A stretch of DNA of 64,000 nucleotides, from contig NC_090999.1 in the NCBI RefSeq assembly GCF_041146395.1, positions 70,561,001 to 70,625,000 of the forward strand, written 5' to 3'. Below, piece after piece: positions 1-13,429 of this stretch. The notes under the pieces are model-generated. The model was not told the origin of the DNA. It did not search any database and was given only the letters and a program-made list of their open reading frames with translations. Position 1 is the stretch's first letter; each line of letters starts with the position of its first letter. The position numbers and the translations under genes were made by a program. The DNA is from Eulemur rufifrons (Eukaryota > Chordata > Mammalia > Primates > Lemuridae).

Positions 1-342
1 AACCATGGTACATCTATGCTATGGAATACTAATTGGCAATACTAATAGAAAAGAGCTAACAATTGATAAACATAACAACGTGATGAATATTCAGAGAATT
101 ACGCAGAGTGAAAAAAGCTAATTCTATATGCCTGTGTAATTACTGAAATATAGTAAAATATTTAAACATAAAAATGTTTATCATGAGATGATTTATAATA
201 AAAGTGTTTAATGTAAATATTCAACTCTATGAGAAGTATGTGGGTGTGAGTGTGTGCATAAATGCGTGTGAATGACTGTGTAACACAATTATTTGACTAT
301 TTGTGAATACACATGTGAATGTGTATATACATTAAAAAAGAC

Positions 343-759
<417 letters not shown>

Positions 760-1134
760 CTACTTTCTGAATATTTTACAAAGTACCTATGTTCAAAATC
801 AGAAAAAAATTAAAGATATTTAAAAAGAGGCAATTTGGCTATTTAAAAGGAAATATTTTAATGTGTTATTTTAAATGGACCCAATTAATCTGAGCTATGC
901 CAAATAAAGTATTTTCTTATCTCATAAGAAGAAAAGAATACAATCTTAGAAATATGTCTAATTAAAATATTTTCTAATGTATTACTTCAAAAACGTTTGT
1001 CCAGACAATGAAGACATGTCAAGATCAAGGGGCACCTACAAAACAATGTACTATAGTGAAAGATTTTTATTTATTTATATTACCACTTCCAATAACTAAA
1101 TGAAATAAGAAAGACAGTTACTTATCATGAACAT

Positions 1135-1300
1135 CATTATTATTCATTGTTACTATTTAATGGGCAATTCCTCCGCACCAGGCACTGCTTTATCACCGCC
1201 TAGGTATAATCTCCTATGTTGTAGCAATTATTTTTATCATGATTTATAGTTGAAGAAACTAACTCACTTCTGTCTGACCCTAATATCCCTGCTATATACT
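1135..1300 (+). repeat. MIR-like SINE relic
   Basis: Shows the MIR order: ccaggcactgc, aggtataatctcctatgttg, atagttgaagaaactaac. Strongly diverged. Confidence 0.45.
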
Positions 1301-2044
1301 GCTGCATACCTGCATTAAATGTAATGTGCTAATAGTATTAAAATAAAACAAAGAAACTATATTAAAACATCCATTCGACAATTTGAACATTTTTAAGAAC
1401 AGTGACTAAGAAAATTAAATTTCCTCATTTCTTTCCTGCCACAAACCACATTTGTTACCAACCTTTCTCAGGAAGCTACAAAACAAGCAAAACAAAACAA
1501 AAATTAGCATTGCTTAATTATCACCTCCCATACCTTATATCTAGTTAGACAGAACTATGCCTATGGCCCGCTTGAATGCCCTATCAGAGCATTTCATTTT
1601 ACATGTGAAGATAAAAAATGTCTCTCAACAAATAATCCTAACATTTTAGAATAATTCTGACCACCTTAGAAGCACTGAAGTGAAATGAACATTTGAGCAA
1701 GTAACTAAGACAAAAGCCCAAAGTAGAATATCAAAGCATTTTGCTGTTTCTGAATATGTTTCTCATTCTAGCTTCCTTTTTCACAACGCAAATTTTTCAG
1801 ATCCTAAATCTTACCCATAAAGATCATTTATGGCAAATAATTTTTGCCTGTGATAACACAATTCTTCCTAATTCAGTGACCAAAACAAAAAAGAGAAAAT
1901 CCCCCATTATTCTTTAGCCCAAGTTTATGGAAAATGTGGAAAGAGAATGCCAAACTGCCTTTATTTGCCATTACCTCGTCTTGTTATCTTCCGTGGAAGG
2001 GTAAGGCATTAGACTCCTAATAAGGCTCTATAAAAGGGATCCAT

Positions 2045-2165
2045 TCATTCACCAATATATTTCACAACTCAACAAATATTTCTTGAGCACCTACTCTACA
2101 TCACATGCTGTTCTAGGTCCTGACCATAAAAAAGTTTCTAAACTCAACAAGGACTTTCAAAATCA
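2045..2165 (-). repeat. L2 LINE 3'-end relic
   Basis: cattcacc...caacaaatatttcttgagcacctact...tgttctaggtcctg is the reverse complement of the L2 3' end. Confidence 0.6.
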
Positions 2166-5100
2166 TATAGTTGGACCTAAGATGATATAGGGCAGATTTT
2201 CCCATGTGTTCCCTGAAACACCTAGAGAAGGAAAGGAAAAGGGAGGGGAGGAAGCCAGAAAAAGGGGACATATGTAACAATTTAACCTCTTGGTAAGTTC
2301 AGAACTGTACATATCATACCCTTAACTAAAGAGTTATAAAATGCATTTGCTTTTACAGTGATGTAATAAAGACATCTGCTTAACTTTCATTTTTTCCCAA
2401 ACTCATTCAGCCATGGAACGTATTTTAATGCCTCTAGAAACTGTGCTCTGCAGATCATGCTTTGGGAAATGCTGGAACATGTTTTTCTCTTGATGAAACC
2501 ATGGATTTTTTAAACCTCTGACAGAAAACTATAGTTCGTGAGGTGAATTGAGTTTGTGCTAAGATCTCATTGATAAATTTTTTCCTGCTTATTTTTTTCG
2601 TATAAATTTCCTCTATCTCAGAAGTTTGGTCATTTGAATTTCAACAAAACTGGCCATATTGGAGCACCTAGTAATTCATTATATTTTGAGAAATTCCTAT
2701 TTTAGAGGAAGATATAAAGCAATAATCTTGAAATCAAAGAAATCTTTCTCTCCATGTCCAGTTAAAAGCTTTACAAAATAATCAGGCACTAAACTGGACA
2801 TGTATATCCCAATTTGGACTAAGATAACTTGGATAATTTTTTTAAATATTGATTCCTGAGTCTTACTCCAGACTTATTAAATCAAGATCTCTAAGAGGCA
2901 ACATTAAATAATAACCACCCTGGGTAATTCTTATTATCTAGAAAGTATGGGAAAGACTGAAGGGGATTCTGATTTCTGATATCAAAAATCATGATTGTTT
3001 CATCTGGAGCATTGACTAGACCTAAAAGTTACCTCTAGCCCTTTTATCGCCTGTATTAAATTTAAATTTGAATCATCTGTTTTACTACATCATTGTTTCT
3101 TCTAACGTAAGACAGCATCTCTCCTCTTTATTCCTTTATTCGTTCCAGTCACAATATAACCAAAGTATAAGAAAAATAAAAGCGATTTCCATAAAAGAAG
3201 TATGTCAAAGAAGGAAGAACACTCACTCAGAGTCCAAGCAAAATTCAAGCATCCTGTACTGAATTAGTAGTTGAAAAACTCTAAGATTCTTTGCCCTAGG
3301 TCTTCTCCAATCTAAGCAAGCATTCCATATTAAAAAAAAAAAAAAAAAAATACTGTAAGAACACAAGATAAAAGAAGGTAACTGGAAATCAAGTCCAACT
3401 TTGAGTCCCACTCTTATCATTTTCTTAGCACTGCGTTCTTAAGTAGTTACTCAACATAACCAAAGTTCTTTGTTGCAACATTCTCCCTGAAATACCAATC
3501 TAAAACCTTAGAAATTTAGTGCTGCAGCTAAGAGAATTTTTATCATTAAAGGTTACCTTTTTTTTTTTTTTTTTGAGGGAAAGGGAATGGAAAAGAGAAA
3601 CAAGGAAATAATATACCTAGGAAAAATTATGCAAGTATTGGTCAATAAATAAAAAGAGCTTTACTGGATTTCATAATTTTCTATAATTCCTCAGTATTTA
3701 ATAATGACCTCCCTCCCAAATTCTCAAAGAGACCAAAAGATTATTTTGCTTAACAACATTAAAATAATCCTCAACCAAAAGGAATTAAAAAGTGCTTGGA
3801 TGAAAACAAAATGTTATGTGGTAAAGATTTGTTTATTTATTACATTTTAATATTTTAAAGTTATATTAATATGTTCTTATATTAATGTTATGTTAAAATA
3901 TTTCAAAAGTGAGTGTCAAATATGATTTACTTGAAAAATGTTTTATGGCACTATTCTATTTTCAGATTAACATATACAAAAATCAGCCCTTGAAAGTATG
4001 TATTTCTTTCTCTTAAGACTTCCTTTTTTTGAATCCAATAACAAAACTTCACTTTGATAATCTCCATTTAAAGTTAATCACCTCTAATGCTTATGAATCC
4101 ATAAAAGTTTCCCTTAAAAACACCTTTCTGACAAACCTATTTAAATTTATTTTTTACAAAACAATAAAAAATTCAAGCTGTTTCTAAACACACCTTTCTA
4201 GCTTTGCTAACTCTTAACCTCCTTTTGTTATTCTAAAACCTGGAGAAATTGTACATGCTTATCATATTTCATATTTTGGTTTTTTCTACTTATTAACTGT
4301 ATTATATTACTTTAATCTCCTCTTATAGAGATTATCCCATCTAAAGTTAGCCCTGATTTTGGTTTCCCTCAAGCTCAAAAAACAAGAACAACAACAACAA
4401 AAAAGCACACAAAGGTGTGCTAATTTCCTCAATGTCTATTTCAGATTAAATTACATGCATGATTTCTATTAATAAAATGATTTCTTAATGTTATGCTCTA
4501 TATTATGTTACTTAAGAGATTGTGCATTCCCTTTCTTCCAATTTATTTACAGGAATCTTTCAACGAATTTGTTTTCCTTTTCCTACTTAAATCCCTAGTT
4601 TTCTTCTCTGCTCTCCTTAAAGTTAGACAAATAATTTAGATTTTGGGTTATAGGTTCCCGTATTTGCAAAAGTGGATGAGTTTACTTGAGCAGACAAGTT
4701 ATGATGTTTTAAACAAAGTACGGACCACTATACCAGACTACTTGAAATTGGGAAGAAATGGTTTAAATTCATAAAAATATTGAAATCATTCAATATAGTT
4801 AATACCTACTATGGGTACTAAGCATAAAAATTTGAAAAACATTAAGCAAAGCATAAAAATTAGGATTAGTTTTGGCTGTTGTTAATCATCTATGAAATCA
4901 CTATGAAGTCACTTCACCTCTTGCCCTAAGGTTTTACATTGTTTAAAAAAGGGGATTTATGATTTCTAACATTCCTTCCAGTTTCTAAATGTCTGAGTTG
5001 TTTAGATATAACACAATTTCAGTCCTGAATTCTATATCTGTTATATATACACATCTATACACACACACATCCCTCATAATGTTAAGGAAAACTTTCAGGA

Positions 5101-5237
5101 AAAAAAAAAGAATGCAAAAATTCAAAATATTAATAGTAGCTAGGCATTTTCATACACCTACAATGAGAGAGTAACTGGTATATTCCTTCATGAAAGTCAG
5201 TGTGACATTATCCATCAAACATTAGAATGAGGAAGCC

Positions 5238-5563
5238 TGGCTCATGCCTGTAATCCTAGCACTCTGGGAGGCGAGCCTCAAACTCCTGATCGTTTGAGCT
5301 CAGCAGTTCAAGACCAGCCTGAGCAAGAGCAAGACCCCATCTCTACTAAAAAATATAAAGAAATTAGCTGGACAACTAAAAATATATAGAAAAAATTAGC
5401 CGGGCATGGTGGTGCATGACTGTAGTCCCAGCTACTAAGAAGGCTATAAGACAGAAGGACCCCTTGAGCCCAGGAGTTTGAGGTTGCTGTGAGCTAGGCT
5501 GATGCCACGGCACTCTAGCCAGGGTGACAGAGCCAGAGCCGGATTCTGCCTCAAAAAAAAAAA
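5238..5563 (+). mobile_element. Alu SINE, 5' truncated, with 14-bp TSD
   Basis: Starts inside the left arm (tggctcatgcctgtaatcct) and ends in poly(A). The flanking duplication agaatgaggaagcc at 5224-5237 and 5564-5577 is perfect. The left arm has a rearranged stretch around 5270 (gagcctcaaactcctgatcg). Confidence 0.93.
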
Positions 5564-5689
5564 AGAATGAGGAAGCCCTTTAGATCCAGTGTTTGCACTT
5601 CTAGGAATCAAGCCTAATGATTTACACATTTACGTAAACACATATGTTTGAGGATACGTATTGCAACATTGGATATATAACATGCAGTT

Positions 5690-6466
5690 CATAGTTAAAA
5701 ACTTCAAACCCAAATTCTTAATTTCCACCTCCAATTCTATTCTACCTAATCTGCCACATCCTAGTTAAAATCGCCTCAGCTGATCAAGCTAAATACCAAG
5801 GAATCAATATTCATTCCTCTTTCACAATAAATCCAATAAAGTCCTATCTCTTTTCCCTCTAAAATACACTGAGAATCAGTGATCTCTGGATCTATGCTTT
5901 GGATCTACACCCCAGTCTCAACCACCTTATCTCTCACATGAACTACAGTAAAAACCTCCTGAGTTATTTCCTCCCATTTACTCTCACAACTATAAAAGCC
6001 AAAATGACCATTTTAAAATACAGATAAGATCATGAACTTACCTGCATGAAACTCTTCCATAACTTTGCACTGCACTTCAAGCAAAATCTAAAGGCCTCCC
6101 TGGTGTCTACTCACCTCTCCAAAACATTCTCCCTTGCTTTGATTATGCTGCCTAAAACTGACAATTCCTAAAATCTACCAAGCTCTTCTCTACTCCAAGG
6201 CCCTTAATCATGTTGTTCTCCAGCCTAGAAAGCATCTTTCAAGCTCCTCGTTGTCTAGTTATTATCACAGTAGCCTTCCTTGGTCCACATATTTACCTTC
6301 TGCATTCATCTACATATCTCAGTTTTTAATTATCCTGTTAATTTATTAATTATGTATTTCTTCCTACTAGTACATAAAATTCAGATGGTGTGGAACGGTT
6401 TTACTGCTGTTATCTTTGTACCATATAGAGTCCATATCAATAAATATCTGTTGTATGAATGGCAGA
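5690..6466 (+). repeat. L2 LINE fragment
   Basis: Pyrimidine-rich L2 3' region (cctgcatgaaactcttcc..., ctccagcctagaaagcatct...) ending in the typical tcaataaatatctgttgtatgaatg terminus. Confidence 0.65.
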
Positions 6467-6730
6467 ATAACCTAAGAGCAACCTGAGTTTTTGCTTTCAT
6501 TTGCCACAGATTAAGCTACTATTTAAATTATGAGTCTTAATTTAGTGTAAAAATTTTACAGATTAGTCAATTCCTCTATCTAATCCATTTCAATAATCTA
6601 CTAAATCTAGTCTGCTAAAATAATGAAAAATGTCAGAGCGACAAGAATTTACTGAAAACCTGCATGGCACACAGTAATGTACTAAAAGTTTATGATCTAA
6701 CTTCAGAAATCTTCTTAGCTTCATCTCTGG

Positions 6731-6774
6731 TCACATACACACACATAGACACACACACACACACACACACACAC
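6731..6774. repeat. (CA)n microsatellite
   Basis: Interrupted then pure CA dinucleotides (cacatacacacacatagac, then about 13 CA units). Likely polymorphic. Confidence 0.95.
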
Positions 6775-7498
6775 ATTTTAATTGTGGTTATTTCCCTTTG
6801 GGAAATACAAATTGTTCGGATTGGCTGTAACTCCAGGTGTGCATGGCACGGGACGAAGCTGAGAAGATTGCTGAAGAGAGATTGGGCTTTTGTACTGGAA
6901 GGAATGTTATGTTTTAGTTTACAGAGTCATAGATTTTTGAGCAAGGTTTGTTTACTTTAAGAGCAAGAAAGGCATCTGGGTGAGGGCCTAGATGCAGCAC
7001 AAAGATTACCAGCTAAATGCTGTACACCAGTAACATTCTCACCATCATAGAATCAGTGTCATGTTTTCTTGTGTGGCAGATTAAAATTTAGATTTTCCTT
7101 TACTGTTTAGATTTCAAAGGTGTTATACTATAGCCTGTGCTGCAATATGTGACTTGTTCCTAAAACTACTCCCAGTGAAATTGCATCAAGTTGGCCTTGT
7201 GCAATCTTGTTCAATCTTGGATAATATGCTAGAATCTACGTAAGTGCTTTTTCTATTGATAACATATTCTCCTTTTCTTATCCATTCCAAACTCTATCGC
7301 ATTTTAAAAACACCCTCTATTCACCCATCTGCTTGAATATTCTATTTTTTACTTCTAAAATGAAGTCTACATACCTAAAAAGCACACTCTTAAAACCACG
7401 CTGCATGATATATACTTTGTTATAGAGAGTATTTTCCTTTTTGTTATCATTCTAGAATTGGAAAAGTGGTCTTGGGAGACATTAATACTTTAATATTA

Positions 7499-7929
7499 CC
7501 TTAGTCCATTTGTGTTGCTATAAAGGAACACCTGAAGCTAGGTAATTTATAAAGAAAACAGGTTTATTTGGCTCTCAGTTCTGCAAGTTGTCTAAGAACA
7601 TGGCACCAGCATCTGCTTCTGGTGAGGGACTCCAGCTGCTTCTGCTCATGGTGGAAGGGGAGCCAGCATGTGCAGAGATCACATGGTGAGAGAGGAAGTA
7701 AGAGAGCAAGAGGGGAGCTGCCAGGCTCTTGTTAACAACCAGCTCTCCCAGGAACTAACAGACTAAGAACTCACTCACCTCCCTACACTCAGAGGGCATT
7801 AATGTATTCATGAGGGATCTACTGCCAGGACCCAAACACCTCCTATTAGGCCCTCACCTCCAATGTTGGGATCAAATTTCAACGTGAGGTTTGGGAGGTG
7901 AGTGAGTTCCAAATATCCAAACTATAGCA
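7499..7929 (-). mobile_element. MaLR (MST-like) solo LTR
   Basis: Reads ttagtccatttgtgttgcta, ggtaatttataaagaaaaca, atcacatggtgagagaggaa and ends ccaaatatccaaactatagc: the reverse complement of a MaLR LTR of the MST type. Flanks share an AT-rich aatatt, a plausible degraded 5-bp duplication. Inserted in SLCO4C1 intron 2. Confidence 0.75.
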
Positions 7930-8790
7930 AATATTAATTTTCAATATTAACACACAAATATAACGATCTTAACATTTTCAAAATAACGCCTATAGTGTAG
8001 CAGGCTTCGATTCTCCTTTCTCTCCTGAGCCTTTTCTCCATTTACATAACCCTTGAAAGCTTCCAAACTGGTAACCATCTGATTTTATTCCTAATTATTT
8101 CAATATTTGCCATTAAGAGTCTCAGGAAGGACATAGAAATGTTTCATTAGCACATGCCGCTGGCTCTACCATCATTGTTTTTCCATTAAAAATAATCCTT
8201 TGTAAAAAATTTAAATAATCAAATTTCCTTTCTTAGCCTTTGAATAATGTACTTCTTTATCTAACCACAGCAACAGCAGAGCAACACTGTACGTTGCTCT
8301 GAAGTTCTGTGTCTATAAACTAGAGCCAAAGGTAGAAATAGTTTCAACAGTAGACTTTCCTTAGGAAAAGTCCCACTCCTATAAATGTCACCTCTCTTTT
8401 GTCTCAAATCAAGAATCAACATGCCCAGGGCCCAGAGCTGTAAACATAGAAAATAAAAGCACAAAGGGAAAAAATTCCAGATCTCAGAACTCTAATGAGG
8501 TCACAACACCTGCAAAGGAAAGCAGTCATCTCTTTTTTAAGAAGGATTGTGTGTAATATAGGAATGAGAATCAGATTAAAAACTTGGAGAACCGCTGAAG
8601 CAATGAATAATGTACAGTCTGCCTCTGTAATGTCCTACTTCACACAACTCACATCACAAATGAAACAGTGAGCAGTGGAAGAGATTTAACCCTTACCGTA
8701 CTGTACAAGTGAATTGCAACATAAAGTTAACAACCTAGTTTTAAACTAGTTCTTTGGATTAAAACAAACATAAACACAACAGAAACTTAC
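7930..8790. other. Intron 2 proximal to exon 2
   Basis: Unique-looking AT-rich intron sequence between the MaLR LTR and the exon 2 donor. No repeat or gene recognised. Confidence 0.55.
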
Positions 8791-9054
8791 CTTCAAAAAT
8801 GGATCCCAACTGATATTCTCCACTGAAAAATTGTGGCAATGAAAATACAAGTGCTCCCAGTCCTATCATAAAGGATGCAAATGCAAGCCATCTTGGCTTG
8901 TGTCCTCTTTCACCAAAGAATGATACAAATAAAGACAGCAAACAGAATGAAATATCATAACTTGATGATATCAGGCCAGTAAGTGAACTCTTCATTTCAT
9001 AACGCTTCTCAATAGTGGAAATGCTAATATTTACTAGGCCATTAACTACAATAC
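8791..9054 (-). CDS. SLCO4C1: SLCO4C1 coding exon 2 (TM1-TM3 region)
   Basis: Second coding exon, encoding residues 113-200. The acceptor is a pyrimidine tract ending TTTTTTTAG before 9054; the donor is GAAG then GTAAG at 8790-8786. Length 264 nt, phase 1 in and phase 1 out. It completes TM1 (GIVVNGLVNISIS), then gives loop EKRYEMKSS, TM2 (SLTGLISSSYDISFCLLSLF, 136-155) and the intracellular OATP signature FGERGHKPRW (159-168). TM3 follows (LAFASFMIGLGALVFSLPQF, 169-188), then the start of the second extracellular segment (FSGEYQLGSIFE). An Asn sequon (N121-I-S) lies in or beside TM1. The match to the human protein is nearly residue for residue (I where human has V in STVEKRY, S for A in FAAFM), with no frameshift or stop, so the gene looks intact here. 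The next exon (human DTCVTTRN...) was not found in 1-8790 and must lie left of the window. Confidence 0.96.
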
Positions 9055-12000
9055 CTAAAAAAAGAGAAAAGCAAATTTATGTGCATTGTTACAACTTTAC
9101 CATATAGATCATGATTATTAACACAATGTAGTAAAGTTTGGTTGTTCATGGGTATTTTGGTATTTCTAAATGTGTCCATTTTAAAAGTCTGGAAGTTTTA
9201 TAGTCAGGCAAATCCAAACATACTTTCCTGAAAATAAGTTTGCTTTATAAATTGTACACTTGTGAATTTTCAGGTGTTCAACAAAACTGATGCTTGCTAC
9301 ATACTACATTGTAGTCAACTATCTGTAATTCATTTTTTCTTTAAATGACCAAGAAAAAGTCAGGCTGGTAAAGTCCCATAAAAGTTTGCTGGAGAGTTTC
9401 CAATTCCAACTCCCATGGACCTCACTCAGGAGAGCACGAAAAGTACAAATGACCCCACAGGCCACTGCAGTTACACTCAATTGCTTTCCAAATTACTCAA
9501 TCCTTAAATATACTTACCTATAACAAGAGAGTACTTTGATTTAGTCTTAACAAGGAGAAATTGAGCTTTCCAACCTCTATTTTTTTCTAACACTCTTATA
9601 GATATTAAGTTATTTAAAAAGTTCTGGAGCAAAAATAAAGCTAAGAGTCTTATTTCAGCCACTAGCATGCTAAATCATAAAGTAAAAGTAAAAAAACAAA
9701 AACCTTACATTTCATCTGCTTATTATAACTATAATGAAGGAATAGAAGGTAAACAAAGAAAGGCAACGCTGATTTTCACTGACTTAAAAATGTTCTGTCC
9801 AGATGTAGATTAAACTTACAGGAGTCTAAACATTATTATAGCTTGAAAATTAAAAGCATACGATCAAATTTTAACTAGTTATTTCTTTTACTGAAGAGGT
9901 ATTAGAAACTGTTTTCATTCATTAATCAACAGAATGAGTATACTCAAGTCATGATTTCTATAATCTCTTTAAATTTTACTTTATCAAGACTATAACTGAA
10001 AATATATTTCTAGAAAAATGAATATAACAAGTTTCAAAAGTCCAAACATGATTTTTACTTTTATACTGACTTGATAAGACTATAAACCAATTTCAAGTCC
10101 TGGGATTTCAAGATAAAGTATCTAAAGTACCTAGGAAGGACATTTTTGTAAGGAGATAAAGTTATCTGATAATATGAAAATTTCCCTATCCAAAAATCAA
10201 TTTCCCAACAAAACTACCATACTCATTAAAAATCAGTCATGAGAAATTATTGCCGTTAATGGTAAAACTTCTCTTTGGAAAAGTAAATTTGTAAACTTCT
10301 TTGGAAGGATAGTACTTTAATTCTATGAATTCCAATGTGAATTCTGTTATGTAAGTTCCAAGAACACACTGATTTAAAAAAAAAAAAAAAATGCCATGAT
10401 ACACCGCAAACTACATCTCTATTGTAAATGCATGAAGATAGGAAGCACATTATGATATCAAGTGCTGAAATAAACCGTTTGTCCTTGAGAAATGTTGGGT
10501 TAAATAAAATCAATTATTTGACATTTTTTTCTTCCCAATAAAACATCTATTAATATTCTACAAAAATAGTTTTCCTAAGGACCAGGTTTGAGAAACATGG
10601 CAATGTTTCCAGTCACTCAAACTGAAACGTGAATTAATTTATTGGGTCACTCTCCTCTCAGATTATGCTTCTTAAATTGGGAACCTCTAGGTAGATGAGG
10701 AACTAGCCTAAACCTGACACATTTTTCTAACAGTGCCAATTATATTTGATAATAATTTTAAACAATATTTTATATTAAATATAAAATTGTATACTCTGGA
10801 ATAATACAGAAGTTTTGCAAGACTTTTAAGATAAAATACAAGATAGGAAAGTTTTTACTTGTGTCTAACTTTTTGAACTCATTCCTTGACACTGAGATTC
10901 TTCACAATCACTGATTTTGGATGACTATGATCAACACATTAATGCAAGGGGAACTTTGGTGGGGACAAAAAAGGTAGAAAAGGAAGTAACTCTTAAGCAC
11001 AAAAATCTACCTTCACTAGAAGAGCTGCAGCTGACTTCCAATCAGCAAATAGTCACTTAGCACCTAACGTGCAAAACAAGGGGTACTGGGTTTCTTGGAG
11101 AGGGGAAGCACGAATAAGAACAGAAAGTATATATATTCTTTGATTTTATTTTCTGTCAACTTAAACAAGAGCAATTTCCAACCCCCCAAAAACATTTTTT
11201 AGATTGCGTTTCTCTCAATCTTTGATTGATTACTTACGTAATATTTTGAGACTATGACTCACGTGACCAAAAAATATGTACATACCAATTCAAACTTACC
11301 TTCAGCATGTCCTTCAAGACACTCCACCTTATCTCCACCCCTCTTCAATTTGTCACCTTAATATACCTTCCCATTTCTTTCATTCCCTGCATTAGACATA
11401 ACACCCTAGCAGCTTTGACCTTTTCTATTTCTATCAAGGGAGCCATTCTCCCTCCACCGTATCGCTCCTCCAAACTGGATTTAGATTGCAAACTCCTAAG
11501 GGTATAAACTCGGACTTAATCTGCAACTCCCAAAAGAATCCAAAAGAGAACCTACCTAGAACAAAATAGATACTGGATACTGGATAACTACTGTGACAGA
11601 ACAACTCATAAAGGCTTACCCTTCAACAATCAGGAAGCCTTCGCTAACTTACTCACTGGGCTCTACTGGTGCCCACGTTCTCTCAAACTCACAAAACGTG
11701 AATGCTTATATCTATACTATAGATTTTAAATAGCTTTCTCCTTTGAGAAACATCCTACTCTCATCTGCGAATGTTATTAATCCTTCCCCAGCAGAAACAA
11801 CGTAAAAACAAATCCCTTCAATGAGGAATCAGGGAAAGATATGCTTTTATCATGCAAAATAACCTCCCCCAGGGTATGCCTTTCCCAAAGGAAAGTTCTT
11901 GTAACCTTCCCTGGAGGTTTGGAATCCGCTAAAAGGAGGTAGACCACAAACGGGGGCAGGGTAGAGAAGCCTGTATGGCAAGTTTCCAACGTTGCCTTAA

Positions 12001-12196
12001 AGGAGAAGCTAAAATGTGGAAGGCAGAACGTGGTCTGGGGCCGCCGGTGGGAGCGCACGCAAGTCGCAAGCCTGAGACCGCCTGCACAGCGCCTCAACCG
12101 CCCGGGGACCGCTTCGCACCTGCCCTCTAGGGGCTCGCCGCGCCCTCGTCGCTCTCCGCTCGGCCAAAGTCCCCTCGAGCGGGCGCTGGACTTTAC
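9055..12196. other. SLCO4C1: SLCO4C1 intron 1
   Basis: A 3.1-kb intron bounded by GTAAAG (12196-12191) and a TTTTTTTAG acceptor at 9055. It is AT-rich until about 12000 and then enters the CpG island. No Alu is present, which is unusual for this window. Nothing coding was seen. Confidence 0.85.
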
Positions 12197-12533
12197 CTTG
12201 CGTGAGGGCCAAGAGGCAGTAGTGAAGCAGAAAGCCCTGGGGCGTGTTGCAACGCTGGAGACACTGGGGGTGGAAGTTCCTCCACCCGCAAGGCCCCTCC
12301 TCAAACTCGGACAGCGGCTGTGGCCCGGGCTGCTCTTGGGAGACTGGGGGAGTTGCTGCAGGCAGAGGTGGCTCCGGTGACTCCTGGGGCTCCTGTAGCT
12401 GAGAGTCCTCTCTCTGGGGGACGGAAGACAAGGCAGATACCTCGACCTGGGACGGCGATGCAGACACGCGGCGCGGGGTGTCTGGGGTGGAAGGGACGAA
12501 AGCCGGGTTCTCAATGCCTTTGGCGCCCTTCAT
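12197..12533 (-). CDS. SLCO4C1: SLCO4C1 coding exon 1 (OATP4C1, N-terminal 112 residues)
   Basis: First coding exon of solute carrier organic anion transporter 4C1, a 12-TM plasma-membrane carrier that in human moves cardiac glycosides, thyroid hormone and uremic organic anions at the basolateral face of renal proximal tubule. Translation starts at ATG 12533 (A at -3, A at +4) with MKGAKGIENPAFVPSTPDTP, close to the human N-terminus I remember. Residues 1-75 form a Ser/Pro/Glu-rich cytosolic tail. SEFEEGPCGWRNFHPQCLQ (about 75-93) and QRCNTPQGFLLHYCLLALTQ (93-112) are the conserved lead-in to TM1. The exon ends CAA-G followed by GTAAAG on the minus strand, so it is phase 1 and reads straight into exon 2 as TQ-G-IVV. 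The open frame continues to 12009 past the donor, but that part is intronic. It also stays open upstream to about 12620 with no in-frame ATG, so 12533 is the start. The tail is a few residues shorter than human, within a Pro/Glu repeat. Recognition is strong. Confidence 0.95.
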
Positions 12534-12791
12534 GGTCAGGATGGGTTCTCCCGACTCCGGTGCCTTTGGAGCAGCAAATAGCCAGGTTCCTCTCTGGCTC
12601 CTCCCCCGGGCAGGTGTCAACGCCCCCGTGCGGGAACACTTCCCGCCTCCCTGCCCTCCCTCTCCCCGCCGCCGCCCGGACCCTCCTACTCCAGCTCCCC
12701 GCTGCCTGGGGCGCGGGCGTCGACCCCACCGGCTGAGCGCTTGGCCCGCGGCTGCGACCCACCTGTCGCCGCAGGGGTCAACCAGAATGCC

Positions 12792-12798
12792 TGGCGTG
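12792..12798 (+). promoter_or_regulatory. XRE-like (AHR/ARNT) site upstream of SLCO4C1
   Basis: TGGCGTG matches the TNGCGTG core of the xenobiotic response element. A second GCGTG core follows immediately (gggcgtgag, about 12798-12806). The site lies about 260 bp upstream of the SLCO4C1 ATG in the CpG island. Human SLCO4C1 has been reported to be induced through AHR/XRE sites, so position and motif fit, but a 7-mer in GC-rich DNA is weak evidence alone. Confidence 0.35.
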
Positions 12799-13429
12799 GG
12801 CGTGAGCCCGGGCGGCGGCCAGGTGAGGCGGCGAGAATTCGCTGCCTGCTGCCCTTGTCCGGAATCCGCCCTCCACTGCCGCCCGGGCGCTCGGATCCTG
12901 CCCCCGCAGCCCGCCGCGCTTTTCCCCCGAGCCCAGGTACTGGAATGAATAGACTGTGGGAGCCTGTGGCCGAAACCTCTCCCTGGGTGCTGACATGAAA
13001 ACTGTAAACAGTTGCATCCAGAGATCGTTCAAGAAAACACTCTGCGGCTTTCTTCCTTTGCTGCTTATTAAACCAGGCTAGCTCTGGACTCCAAGAATCA
13101 AGCAGCCACAGGTAAAATACTTTGGATCCCTGAGCGTCTTGATAAGACTTTTACTTGTCACCTCCCCTAGAAACAGAAATCCACCCCACCGCCTCCATCA
13201 CCAGCAGCATTAACAACAGTATAACCACCTTTTTGGTTTTGGTTTTACTTCCCCAAAACGGAAGGAATAGAAAGTAAGAAACTATAAAAACATAAAAAGG
13301 ACAGCCTCTGCTACATATCACGTATTTAAGATCAACAATGCTGATAATTATGTAAATAATTTCTACTTGTGGAATAAATACGAAAAACGGTTTGAAAACA
13401 ACACCATTGTGTGATAGTTAACAATTCAT

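Larger units (their letters stand above)
12010..12940 (-). promoter_or_regulatory. SLCO4C1: CpG-island promoter and 5'UTR of SLCO4C1
   Basis: A sharply GC- and CpG-rich block of about 0.9 kb in an otherwise AT-rich window. It spans the 5' end of intron 1, coding exon 1 and roughly 400 bp upstream of the ATG. CG dinucleotides are frequent (for example gcgcgggcgtcgacc near 12710 and cgccgccgcccggacc near 12668), with several GGGCGG/CCGCCC boxes. No TATA box is obvious upstream of 12533, which fits a dispersed-start CpG-island promoter. The transcription start cannot be fixed from sequence alone. Overlapping ORFs on both strands here are GC-driven artefacts. Confidence 0.8.

Noticed and set aside
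11777..12514. 245-codon minus-strand ORF overlapping SLCO4C1 exon 1
   Set aside because: Different frame from the recognised OATP4C1 peptide; GC-driven shadow across the exon and intron 1.
12030..12998. Several overlapping plus-strand ORFs in the CpG island (possible divergent gene)
   Set aside because: Translations are Pro/Arg/Gly-rich without motifs, typical of CpG-island DNA. No antisense gene is supported.
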